DNA of 64,000 bases from Chloroflexota bacterium (GTDB lineage Bacteria > Chloroflexota > Anaerolineae > VGOG01), in contig JAUWOY010000006.1 of assembly GCA_030611885.1 (NCBI GenBank), forward strand, positions 1 through 64,000. Direction: 5' to 3'. The translations under genes and the position numbers were made by a program. Positions 51,640 through 60,000 of the stretch are shown here, one piece after another (position 1 is the first letter of the stretch; the number at the start of each line of letters is the position of its first letter). The notes under the pieces were generated by a model. The model had not been told where the DNA came from and did not search any database. It saw only the letters and a program-made list of their open reading frames with translations.

Positions 51640-51698
51640 CTTCTTAACATGTAAGAAGGCGCCATCTTAACATGTTAAGATCATCTTATCATGTTAAG
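51640..51698. promoter_or_regulatory. Array of three CTTAACATGTTAAG-like palindromes
   Basis: Palindromes CTTCTTAACATGTAAGAAG (51640-51658), CTTAACATGTTAAG (51666-51679, perfect) and CTTATCATGTTAAG (51685-51698) are centred about 23 and 19 bp apart. They lie between the AlbA_2/ATPase gene and the lipoprotein gene, both on the minus strand. Likely operators of a dimeric regulator, which is not identified. Confidence 0.6.
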
Positions 51699-53404
51699 TA
51701 ATAGCGGCGTTTGGCTCCTGCGCCCTGAGGATGCAAGAAGCCATCAGGGACACACAACTTGCGTAGCAGACGCGAAACCCTGACCTGAGCAGAGGGTGAA
51801 TTACCCAGCCCCAGGAGTTCGCGGCACTCCGCATTGTTGATGGATCCGTGCTGCTCCACGTAGGCGCGAATCAGTTCCGGCCAACGCACGGCATCAATGC
51901 CCCGCGCTCGCGTGTACACTGCCTTGCCCAGCAGTTCGACGGCTGCTCCGCGAGCCAGGTGATAAGTTACTCCCTTCTTCTTACCCCGCCGCTCCAACCA
52001 TGCCTCTGGTTGCAAAACGAGGCGCTCCAGTACATCCTGCGTGGCAGCCTCTGGCCGGTGCAGCAACGCAGCCGCCTGGTCCAGGCCAATCTCACTATGC
52101 TCGCGAAGATAGGAGAGCAGCAATAACTCATCCAGATCAAACTGTCGCCCCGCCTGTTGCCCTTTGGCGATGAAGGTGGCCAGCGCTTCGTCGTAGCCGT
52201 CATCGTAAAGCGTCAGGGTGACGGTGTGCTCATCGGCTTCGTAGACCGGCGGCCGCTTGCCATAGGCCAGCGGGGGGATGAAGATGCGCCGCCGTCCGAT
52301 GCCGGCTCGCTCCACCAGGCCGATCTTCTGAAATACCTCGGCCAGCAGACGGTTGCGAGCTTTCGGCTCGTGGTGCAGGATGTTCTGGGGGGTGATGCCA
52401 CCGATGAAGCCGCCCGGACTGGAGACCTCCATTTCCCGCTGTCGTTGGTGAATGTAGATGGAGCCCGGTTCCAGGTAGTCCCGGTGAATCAGAGCGTTGA
52501 GGATGGCCTCACGAAAGCTCTCTTCGGGATAGGCCGGGACCTGGACGTGGAACAGCCCCAGACGCAAGGTATGTACCGGGTTGCGCTCTGGGTGCTGGAT
52601 CAGTTCCTGGGTGCGCTGGACGATATAGAGCAGCGGCGCTTTCAGGTCTTCCCGGAAGCCGATGTCCACGGGCGTCGGTTCGTACAGGTAGATGGCCTCG
52701 TGTTGGGGCAAGACACGCGCTAACATTGTGCGCTTGCCCAGGAGCAGCAGTCCGGCTCGGGTCAGTTCACCATCGCGCACGACGCCGACAGCCTCCAATA
52801 ACTCCTGGTCTGAGAGGCCCAGCAGCGGCGATTGGGGGCGCAGGCTCTCGAGGGTGTTGCGCAGACGGGCGATCTCCACCCCATCAAGGGCATCCAGCCC
52901 CAGACCCTCTGCTGGCTGGGCGCTCCAGTCTATGGCCCCCAGAGCTACCTGCCGCCGTTGGAAGGCCTCCGGCGAGTAAGGCATGCAGTTCTTCCCCACG
53001 CGAATCTGGTAGAGGCCGGCGGTGGTGCCGTAAGGCGGGGCTGGGCCCCGGGGTACTCGCACCAGAAGCAGGTTTCCCTCTGGCAGCAGGAGTTCCTCGA
53101 TCTCCACTGTGAGGTTGGGGCGGATGGCATCGTAGATAGCTCGCTGCCAGGTATCCACATCGTAGCCGGTGCAGCCGGTGATGGCCTGCCGGCGTCCGAC
53201 AGCCCGGTCGCGTACGCCGAAGACGATGACCCCGCCGTCGGCGTTAGCGAAGCAGGCAGCCGTCTCGATGGCTTCGCTCATGCTGGTTTTGGCGTCCTGC
53301 CAGCGCTTGAACTCCAGCACGTCGCTTTCCAGTGCATCGGCCGGCTCCTGCTCCAGACGGTCGAGCAGAGCCAGTATCTCCTCACGCGAGGGGAGTCGTT
53401 TCAT
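51689..53404 (-). CDS. AlbA_2 (Schlafen-like) plus HATPase_c_4 transcriptional regulator
   Basis: This 571-residue protein has an N-terminal AlbA_2 domain (LESDVLEFKRW, ACFANADGGVIVFGV), a central HATPase_c_4-type domain (EAILNALIHRDYLEPGSIYI, EVSSPGGFIGGIT) and C-terminal winged helices to about residue 565. Such proteins are often called RecG-like or divergent AAA regulators. They may control transcription or act in defence. Start ATG 53404 overlaps a 29-codon ORF as ATGA. Three palindromes lie across its 3' end, which could be its own or a neighbour's binding site. Confidence 0.85.
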   Translation of the reverse strand: MKRLPSREEILALLDRLEQEPADALESDVLEFKRWQDAKTSMSEAIETAACFANADGGVIVFGVRDRAVGRRQAITGCTGYDVDTWQRAIYDAIRPNLTVEIEELLLPEGNLLLVRVPRGPAPPYGTTAGLYQIRVGKNCMPYSPEAFQRRQVALGAIDWSAQPAEGLGLDALDGVEIARLRNTLESLRPQSPLLGLSDQELLEAVGVVRDGELTRAGLLLLGKRTMLARVLPQHEAIYLYEPTPVDIGFREDLKAPLLYIVQRTQELIQHPERNPVHTLRLGLFHVQVPAYPEESFREAILNALIHRDYLEPGSIYIHQRQREMEVSSPGGFIGGITPQNILHHEPKARNRLLAEVFQKIGLVERAGIGRRRIFIPPLAYGKRPPVYEADEHTVTLTLYDDGYDEALATFIAKGQQAGRQFDLDELLLLSYLREHSEIGLDQAAALLHRPEAATQDVLERLVLQPEAWLERRGKKKGVTYHLARGAAVELLGKAVYTRARGIDAVRWPELIRAYVEQHGSINNAECRELLGLGNSPSAQVRVSRLLRKLCVPDGFLHPQGAGAKRRYYLT

Positions 53405-53490
53405 GGTTGGTTTCCCTCCACAATCACCACTTCTTCTCCGTCAGCCCATACAGTCGGTACACGTTGAAGTTTATAGGGTGTCGCCTTCAT
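53401..53490 (-). CDS. Possible 29-residue ORF coupled to the AlbA_2 gene
   Basis: ATG 53490 starts MKATPYKLQRVPTVWADGEE and ends GNQP with TGA overlapping the next ATG. Ribosome site AGAGG is 12 bases upstream, rather far. The exact ATGA coupling is the main support. It could be the tail of a lost gene. Confidence 0.35.
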   Translation of the reverse strand: MKATPYKLQRVPTVWADGEEVVIVEGNQP

Positions 53491-53553
53491 GATTCGGCCC
53501 AATCCTCTTTCGCATCAAGCGTGGAAACAGCGTGGCCCACTACAACCCCGGCA

Positions 53554-53604
53554 TCAGGTCAAGAAGTCGGCCAGCAATTGTCGTAGCTCCCGCTCGCTGA
53601 TCAT
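53554..53604 (-). pseudogene. Truncated AbiEii start
   Basis: ATG 53604 overlaps the AbiEi stop (TGATG) and encodes MISERELRQLLADFLT, then TGA. AbiEii toxins normally start MISxREL and run about 300 residues. The remaining nucleotidyltransferase domain is missing, so the toxin is lost. Confidence 0.65.
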
Positions 53605-54425
53605 CAGTGTTCCCGCCACTCCAACAACTGACGCTCCGGAATATTGACGATCAATCGCCAGTGGGCGTCTCGCACTCCTTCACGCGGGCCGCGAGGGTCC
53701 AGGAGGGCATAGTTGCGGTCCTCGGGCGCTTCCAGACGCTGTAACAACTCCTCATGGCCCATCTCCAGCCGCTCTAGCCAAAAGCCTAGTCGCCGCATGG
53801 CCGTCCGATTACCCAGGCGCTGGCTGTATTCGACCAGACAGTCCAGATCCAGCTCATCACTGCCGAACCACAGCCCTTTGGCTGGCTCGATCACCCCACC
53901 GCAGTATTCCGGGTGATCGAAGCCGTCGGCGATAGCCTTCTCACGTTCGGCGATCTGCACTGGCCTGTCGAGCAGTTGAACAGTGGTGTAGCCGAAGAAC
54001 TTGTGCTCGCTCAGGGTGACGAAGCGATAGGTCAGGCCCTCAATGGTCACCGGTCGTTTGCGCCGGGTGGTGACAATCCATACCGGACGCGGCTGGCGTT
54101 CGCTGTAACCATAGTAGTTGAGCGCCGTGGCATAGCCCAGGTAGTAGGGTTGTACCAAGGCGGCGGCAACGAGGTACTCGTGCTCCGCCCAGTGAGCTTC
54201 GGGACCGGCTTCCAGGGGAATGAGCCGGTACTTGCCGCGCTCCAGCCGCTGCACCCAGCGCTTGGCAGCCAGGCGATAGAGCAGCCTGGCGACGTCAGCA
54301 CCATTGGCGCCAGACGTTTGACGCGCCTCTTCGATGGTGAAGATAGTCCGTCCGGCGGCCGCCAGCGCGCTCAGCAGGCGGGCTTCGCGGTCACTCAGGC
54401 TTCTTACCAGGATGGGTTGGGACAT
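53604..54425 (-). CDS. AbiEi-like antitoxin, without its AbiEii partner
   Basis: This 273-residue AbiEi-family protein has an N-terminal wHTH (SDREARLLSALAAAGRTIFT and ARLLYRLAAKRWVQRLERGK). The larger C-terminal domain has YYLGYATALNYYGYSERQPR and ITIEGLTY-like strands. It is the antitoxin of type IV toxin-antitoxin systems, which repress transcription and counter the AbiEii nucleotidyltransferase. The downstream toxin gene survives only as 16 codons. An orphan antitoxin may still regulate or protect against an incoming toxin. Confidence 0.82.
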   Translation of the reverse strand: MSQPILVRSLSDREARLLSALAAAGRTIFTIEEARQTSGANGADVARLLYRLAAKRWVQRLERGKYRLIPLEAGPEAHWAEHEYLVAAALVQPYYLGYATALNYYGYSERQPRPVWIVTTRRKRPVTIEGLTYRFVTLSEHKFFGYTTVQLLDRPVQIAEREKAIADGFDHPEYCGGVIEPAKGLWFGSDELDLDCLVEYSQRLGNRTAMRRLGFWLERLEMGHEELLQRLEAPEDRNYALLDPRGPREGVRDAHWRLIVNIPERQLLEWREH

Positions 54426-54465
54426 GCTTTCTTGTTCTCCGTAACGCTGATTCTTGATTACCGCA

Positions 54466-54771
54466 TTATCTTAGCATAAAACAAGAATAAGGGCAAGAGT
54501 AGTGAATCGCGTCATTAGTCCTGACCCTCCACGCATCGGGATTCGCTACATTCAGCCCTGGCGCCTTGCTAAACGCCTCGCCCACCCCACTGAATGTGTA
54601 GTGCCACTGACCATCAACCTCTGCCACGTTCAAAAGCTCAACCTTGTCGGCCTCGTGCATGGCGGGGGCTAGCGGGAACTGGGAAGCTTCTTGGGCGTCG
54701 GGAAGTTGAGCGTCAAGCAGGGAAGCGAAGGCTTGGAGTTCATTGGGAAGATCACCAGTTGCGTTTTTCAT
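54466..54771 (-). pseudogene. Copy of the 49279-type family, degraded C-terminus
   Basis: The frame has SLLDAQLPDAQEASQFPLAP joined to AMHEADKVELLNVAEVDGQW and HYTFSGVGEAFS. This uninterrupted join shows the ancestral form before the mobile insertion at 49474. The last about 25 residues are not conserved. No clear ribosome site precedes ATG 54771. It lies directly after the GHKL gene. Confidence 0.5.
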
Positions 54772-54836
54772 GACCAGGACTGAAGCTGGCAATGTGTGCT
54801 TATCAGGTGGATAGCTTTGGTCAAACCGACGACAGA

Positions 54837-56474
54837 TCAAGAATGCAAAACCTGCATGAAGCGCTTAGTTACACGGTCAATGGTATCTTTCACGTCGAAC
54901 AGTGCATCGCTTGCATGATATAGCTCGTTTCTTTCAAGCTTCTCGTATGGCAAAGCTATGGCATATTCAACTGCTGCAACCTCGTAGCAAACCTCGCGGA
55001 ACTGTCGAGCATCTGTACGTTTTCCCCCTGCTTCAAACGCACTTGCGATCTGAGGATGGTCCAAGTTGATGAAAATAGTCTTCGTGTCCCCAGCATATCT
55101 TGAACGTGAGCTCTCGGTAGTCACACGCTCGTACTCAATGGAGAAGACAGCTCTCCTTCGCTTACGCCGACCTTTAGTTGTACTTTTCCTTGCCCCGGGT
55201 TCACTACCTGGGCGTACAGTTGGCCCTGGTCTGGGTGTATCACCCTCACCAGCCAGGTTGCCTTGCGTTCCTGTGCCATGAGGCGTACCTGTTTGCTCCC
55301 ACGGCGTTGGCTCGTCTCCATCCCCAGGCCAGAGTTCTCCTCGCTCATCAAGAATCTCACTTACGCTTTTGCCCCCGGAGCGCTTTGATACCCTGCGCGT
55401 AAGCTCAAGTTCCATCTCCTGCTGGGCAAAGTCGTCGTTAAGAATGTTTGAAATTCTCTCTGCTTCTTTGGCAAGTTGTTTTGCCGTCTCTGATCTGCGC
55501 CTCTCTCGCTCCTTTTTAACGAGGTCTAATCTTATCTCTTCGAGTTCCTCAGATAGCCAACCAAGCAGTACGACAACTACTGGATTCTGTCGGTTAAGCA
55601 TGTTATTCCGCGTGTTGTCAAAAGCTGGAATGGGCCATTCTCCGTCTTCCAGTATTGGTACATCTACCTCGCCGAATAGATGGTTTGCACGCTCTTTCCT
55701 TTCAATGCCAGCGAGAGTTGTTTCATGCCAGATACCACGCGCTAGAACATCAATTCCTCTGGTATCGTCGTGTAATGGTACGGGGGATACCTTTACGACT
55801 AGTGATACTTTGCCAACATGCTCAGCAACTTCTGGCGGCGGGAAACGCTCAAATTGTTCTACAAACGGTGGTTCTTCGAACTCGCATACATGACCGTTTA
55901 TGGTGACATGAGTGCGTTTACGATAGCGGCTCAGGTGGCGTTCAATGTAAGAAATCACCTTGTCAACATTTGGGCGTCTGATATTGAAGTCACGGATTTC
56001 TGCGACTGTGCCATCTTCTTCATCTGACGGTTCGTTGACTACTATGTCTCGAACAGAGAAAGGCTCGCCGCTATGTGCCTGTTCGATATCTTGTCTATGC
56101 AATTCAACTACATTTCTTCGGCCTGACTGAGTTGTATTGATGCGGAGGCAGTTGGCTAGGCCAAAAGCAGCGCATTTGCCCGTGCCAAATCGTCCTCTGA
56201 CTCTCTTTCCACGTTTTCTCTGGATGTTTTCTCCGTGCATCTGGAAGAAGTTGCTTAGCTCTTTCCTTGACATGCCGCAACCATTGTCAGATACTCTGAT
56301 CTCGTGGCTTGTTATTTCGACTGCAACTACGGCTGGTACGCCGTCCTGAGCAGCGTCCAGTGAGTTGGCAACATACTCCCAGACTAGCTTGGGCATGGTG
56401 TTGAAATACGCGGCGTTTTGCAGGAAATCTCTAGCTACATGTGAGGTTACCTCGATAGACTGCTGTTTTGACAT
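54837..56474 (-). CDS. GHKL-type ATPase of unknown system
   Basis: This 545-residue protein has a Bergerat ATP-binding fold: N box WEYVANSLDAAQDG at about 29-42, G1 box SDNGCGMS near 60, and G2 GRFGTGKCAAFGLA near 93. A transducer-like region follows to about 330 (TLAGIERKERANHLFGEVDV). Then come a coiled coil (VKKERERRRSETAKQLAKEA), a disordered Pro/Gly/Lys segment and a C-terminal domain (IEYERVTTESSRSRYAGDTK, EVAAVEYAIALPYEK). It is like MORC/Hsp90-type ATPases. Start ATG 56474 is one base after the stop of the 193-residue protein, so it is third in the operon. GC is low relative to the genome. Confidence 0.82.
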   Translation of the reverse strand: MSKQQSIEVTSHVARDFLQNAAYFNTMPKLVWEYVANSLDAAQDGVPAVVAVEITSHEIRVSDNGCGMSRKELSNFFQMHGENIQRKRGKRVRGRFGTGKCAAFGLANCLRINTTQSGRRNVVELHRQDIEQAHSGEPFSVRDIVVNEPSDEEDGTVAEIRDFNIRRPNVDKVISYIERHLSRYRKRTHVTINGHVCEFEEPPFVEQFERFPPPEVAEHVGKVSLVVKVSPVPLHDDTRGIDVLARGIWHETTLAGIERKERANHLFGEVDVPILEDGEWPIPAFDNTRNNMLNRQNPVVVVLLGWLSEELEEIRLDLVKKERERRRSETAKQLAKEAERISNILNDDFAQQEMELELTRRVSKRSGGKSVSEILDERGELWPGDGDEPTPWEQTGTPHGTGTQGNLAGEGDTPRPGPTVRPGSEPGARKSTTKGRRKRRRAVFSIEYERVTTESSRSRYAGDTKTIFINLDHPQIASAFEAGGKRTDARQFREVCYEVAAVEYAIALPYEKLERNELYHASDALFDVKDTIDRVTKRFMQVLHS

Positions 56475-56475
56475 T

Positions 56476-57057
56476 CTACTTTGCCTCCTCTACGAATCTC
56501 TTTTTTAGCAAACCCCATAGTTCGGATAGGGTTTCATCATCAACTACTGCATTATCTATGATCGCGTATCGTCTCTGCCTAGCCTTGCTCTGAAAGTATT
56601 CATTCACTCGCGCGAACTGGTAAAAGTCCTGTAATGCTATTATTCCAGACTCACCGTCACTGAATAGTCTATAGGCTTGCGTGGTACGTAAGCGTGCACA
56701 CTCAGCTTGTTGGTTTGCGGCGATAGAGTCCCTCCTGTATTTGATTGACGGCACGTCTGGAACGGCACCAAGATCCAAGGTTTCTATCCACTGTAACCCA
56801 GCAGGACTTAACATCCATCCCATTGTGTTATTCCCGACAAGTAATCCCCCGTTTTGGGGTTTCTTTGCACTACGAAGTGTACCGCCGACGGCATCTAAGT
56901 CAATCCGCTCCGAATATTTTCGCCAGTTGAAGCGGCCAGGCGCGATTTCATTCACCTTAATGGCAATATCCTCTCGATCAACGTACTCTACGTCTCCATC
57001 TAGGAGGGCAACTGCCATAGTGACGAGTTCAAGATTTGAGAAATCATCGTTTCGCAT
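56476..57057 (-). CDS. Possible winged-helix protein linking the alpha-CTD array and GHKL genes
   Basis: This 193-residue protein begins MRNDDFSNLELVTMAVALLD. The N-terminal about 85 residues look like a winged helix (EDIAIKVNEIAPGRFNWRKY, TLRSAKKPQNGGLLVGNNTM, WMLSPAGLQWIE). The rest is helical (IIALQDFYQFARVNEYFQSK). I know no named family. It starts two bases after the stop of the giant gene and ends one base before the ATPase start, so the three genes are tightly coupled. Confidence 0.65.
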   Translation of the reverse strand: MRNDDFSNLELVTMAVALLDGDVEYVDREDIAIKVNEIAPGRFNWRKYSERIDLDAVGGTLRSAKKPQNGGLLVGNNTMGWMLSPAGLQWIETLDLGAVPDVPSIKYRRDSIAANQQAECARLRTTQAYRLFSDGESGIIALQDFYQFARVNEYFQSKARQRRYAIIDNAVVDDETLSELWGLLKKRFVEEAK

Positions 57058-57059
57058 AC

Positions 57060-60000
57060 TTACTCACCAACTTTCTCGATCATGACAGTTCGATCCCAAG
57101 TATTGAATGTGAACCTTAACCTGTCCCCAGCCTTGCAGCCCAGGAACTCAAAGGGTCTTTTCAAACGACGAAACTCGTTTTCAGTCGCATACAGTTTCCC
57201 TGACCGCCTGCCACTGACGAGGCAATCCCATTCGCCACTCAAGTTCGGAAACTGATCGCTGAATATACCACCTGTTCCTACAGCAATTACACTCAGAGTG
57301 GCGCTGACTGTGATATCTCCTCTTTTATCATACTCAACTTCGGGATTAACAGGGATTCGCTCTTTAGCAGCTTCAGCTCGCTCGATATCTTGTCTCATTA
57401 CCGACCTTCCCCGCAGCTTGTATAAGCTCGTCTCTATTCTTTCAAACAAGGGGGAGCGCTGCAAAGTTGGGTGTAGTGAGGCAAGAGTCAATTCACTGTC
57501 TATGAAAGCTTGAGCTAGTTCTGCATGATGGACTACTGGGCCATTTTGCACAAGACAGTTCATTATGACGGACTCGGCCCGATTTAACTCCTCATCTGTT
57601 TCACCACCCCAGTAGTATAGTCCGCCCTCACTGCTATAGCCGTGTATTTGCAGTATTTGCTCCATCACATTTGGGGGAGGAATAGGGAATTCTGTTCTTG
57701 ATGCATTATATCGTATGCCTGAGCAGATATCCTCAATAGATAGTGCCCCACAGTACTGAGACATTTTTCTCAAAGCATGGTGGAAGGAATCATGATAGCC
57801 GATTTTGTCTTTGGCACTGCCTATACTCCGAATGAACCAGTCCTTTGAAGCCTCCGTGTATCCAAGAGTTCGCAATACGTCCTCTACTACCGACATATCC
57901 TCTTCGATTTCTTGAGATAACCATCTGGCATGTACACTGCCAGAAAACTGAGCGTGCTTCTTGATAAACTTGCTTGTTTTCCTGGGGAGCGTCTTGCGAA
58001 TATGTAAGATTCTGGCAGGCAAATCAGGTGTCCCTGAGGTTGCAAGTTCGATAGCATAGTTCAAATTGTTTGGTATTCTTAGCTCTTGAATTTTGCCATC
58101 GGCTAACAGGTTGCACACTGCAACCAACGTTTCAACTGGATCTATGGCCATGTAAGCTTTCGATGTCCAGCTACCGACCAACCCTGATGACCGGATGCTC
58201 CGTTCCCATTGTTCGTAGGTAATATCCAGCCCCATGTCCTTCGCAGTAAGCAAGGCCGATTGCATTCTCAGTAAAGGCGGTCTGACTGCTAAATCTTTGA
58301 CCGATTGAGCCTTGACTACTGACCTAACGCCAGCTCCTATTTTGCTCTTAAGTGTGACGGCAATTTGCCTTACTCTTTCGCGTGTAACACCAATTTCCAG
58401 TCCAAGTTCTTCGAGTGTCTTGGATTCAAAACCATATCTGGATAATAGGACTGTGATATGGTCTTTCCTTCGGACCTGATCGAGCAGAAATATCAACTCT
58501 TCGCAAATGTTGATCGAGTCGCCTAAGATACTCGCCATCGTCTCATATACATAATGACGATCAATGATATTATCCTTGGCTGAAAGCCAATACGCTATGG
58601 AGTTGCCCGCAATCCTAGCCTCTTTGTGAAGTAAGTCCGCAGATATCTGCTTCTCAATTAGTCTGGCTTGCCAGTTAACAACTTCTATTGTAATTGTTGG
58701 AACCTCTACTATCGCTCTTGCTGCATCTACAAATTGCACACGGGTCAGGCTATCTTCTATTTCAACAACAGGGTCCGGCTTGATTCCACAAACCTCTCGC
58801 AAGTTCCCCGATTCAACAACTTGTAGTAGCTCCCCGATGGTCCGAATAGATGTATGCATCAATGCACTAAAGCTGAGCTCACTCAGACCCAGCACTTCGA
58901 TGGAATCTTCCGATGAGACACGGATTCGGATTGTTGGAATGTCTACCGTTTGAGTTGTTGTAGCCATAGCTTGAGTGGACGCACTATCAGGCAAAGGAGT
59001 ACCTGATGGAAGCGCGCCTCGTGCTGAAGCCTTGGATAGCTTTGTAGCCAGGGTCGGATTGGCAGAGAGATAAACCTGCAACTTCTCTCGTATTTCGGCT
59101 AGGGACTTGGGGCCAATTTGGTACACATCTGTGATTTCTTCATCTGACATTCTCGCTAGTTGCTCTACAGTGGTGATGTCTATCCGCATCAGAGCATTGT
59201 ACGGACGGATGGAAAGCCTCAGAGCATCCAACGGTGTCAGATTCAATGGTGAGGAAGGTAGTTGCAGCGGAGGCGGTTCAACCATCTGTGCCTCCAGTTC
59301 TGGGGGGCTCTGTTGCGCTTCGTCAGGCAACGGATGCTCGGCCAAGTAGGCTTTCAGTTTTCTCTTGATCTTAGCCAATCTATCGTAGCCAATCTTTGGC
59401 ACACTCAAGATTTCGGAAAGTGACATTGTCGCTAGCTGCTCCACGGTAGTGATGCCCGCATTCACCAAGATATTGTAGGTATGGAAAGACAGGCTAAGGG
59501 TTTTAAGAGGAGTCTGGGATGATGATGAGGACAAAGCAGCCTGCATCGGAGAGATCTTGGATTCCGCTAGCGGATGTAGAACTGGTTTGACTTCATGTGT
59601 AAGGGAACCTGGTTTAGTCGGTAGTGATGATTCGGGCTTCTTCTGAGAAGAAGCAAGTTCGGTTGTCAAAGGGTGTGCAGCCCGGCAAGCTTTCAGCCAG
59701 CCTTTGATCTCGGCCAATGACTCGGGGCCAATATTCCGCACATCTTTGATCTGTTCATCTGACATTCCGGATAGTTGCTCTATGGTGGTGATGTTAGCCA
59801 GCACTAGAGCAGTGTACGAACGGAAGGAGAGCCCTAGAACATCCGGTGAGATTGAGACCGGTGGTGGGTAAGGTGGAAGTTGTGGGGGTGACTCAACCGC
59901 GTATGGCTCTGCTTCTGTAACGCTGTCTTCTGCCAGTGCTTTCGGCCCCAGTATTGCTTCTGGCGCATCAACGAGTCGCACACGAGCGAGGCTATCTCTT

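Noticed and set aside
53401-53604. Frameshift explanation for the short AbiEii
   Set aside because: Reading all frames of 53405-53554 shows no continuation of the nucleotidyltransferase domain, so truncation rather than frameshift is likely.
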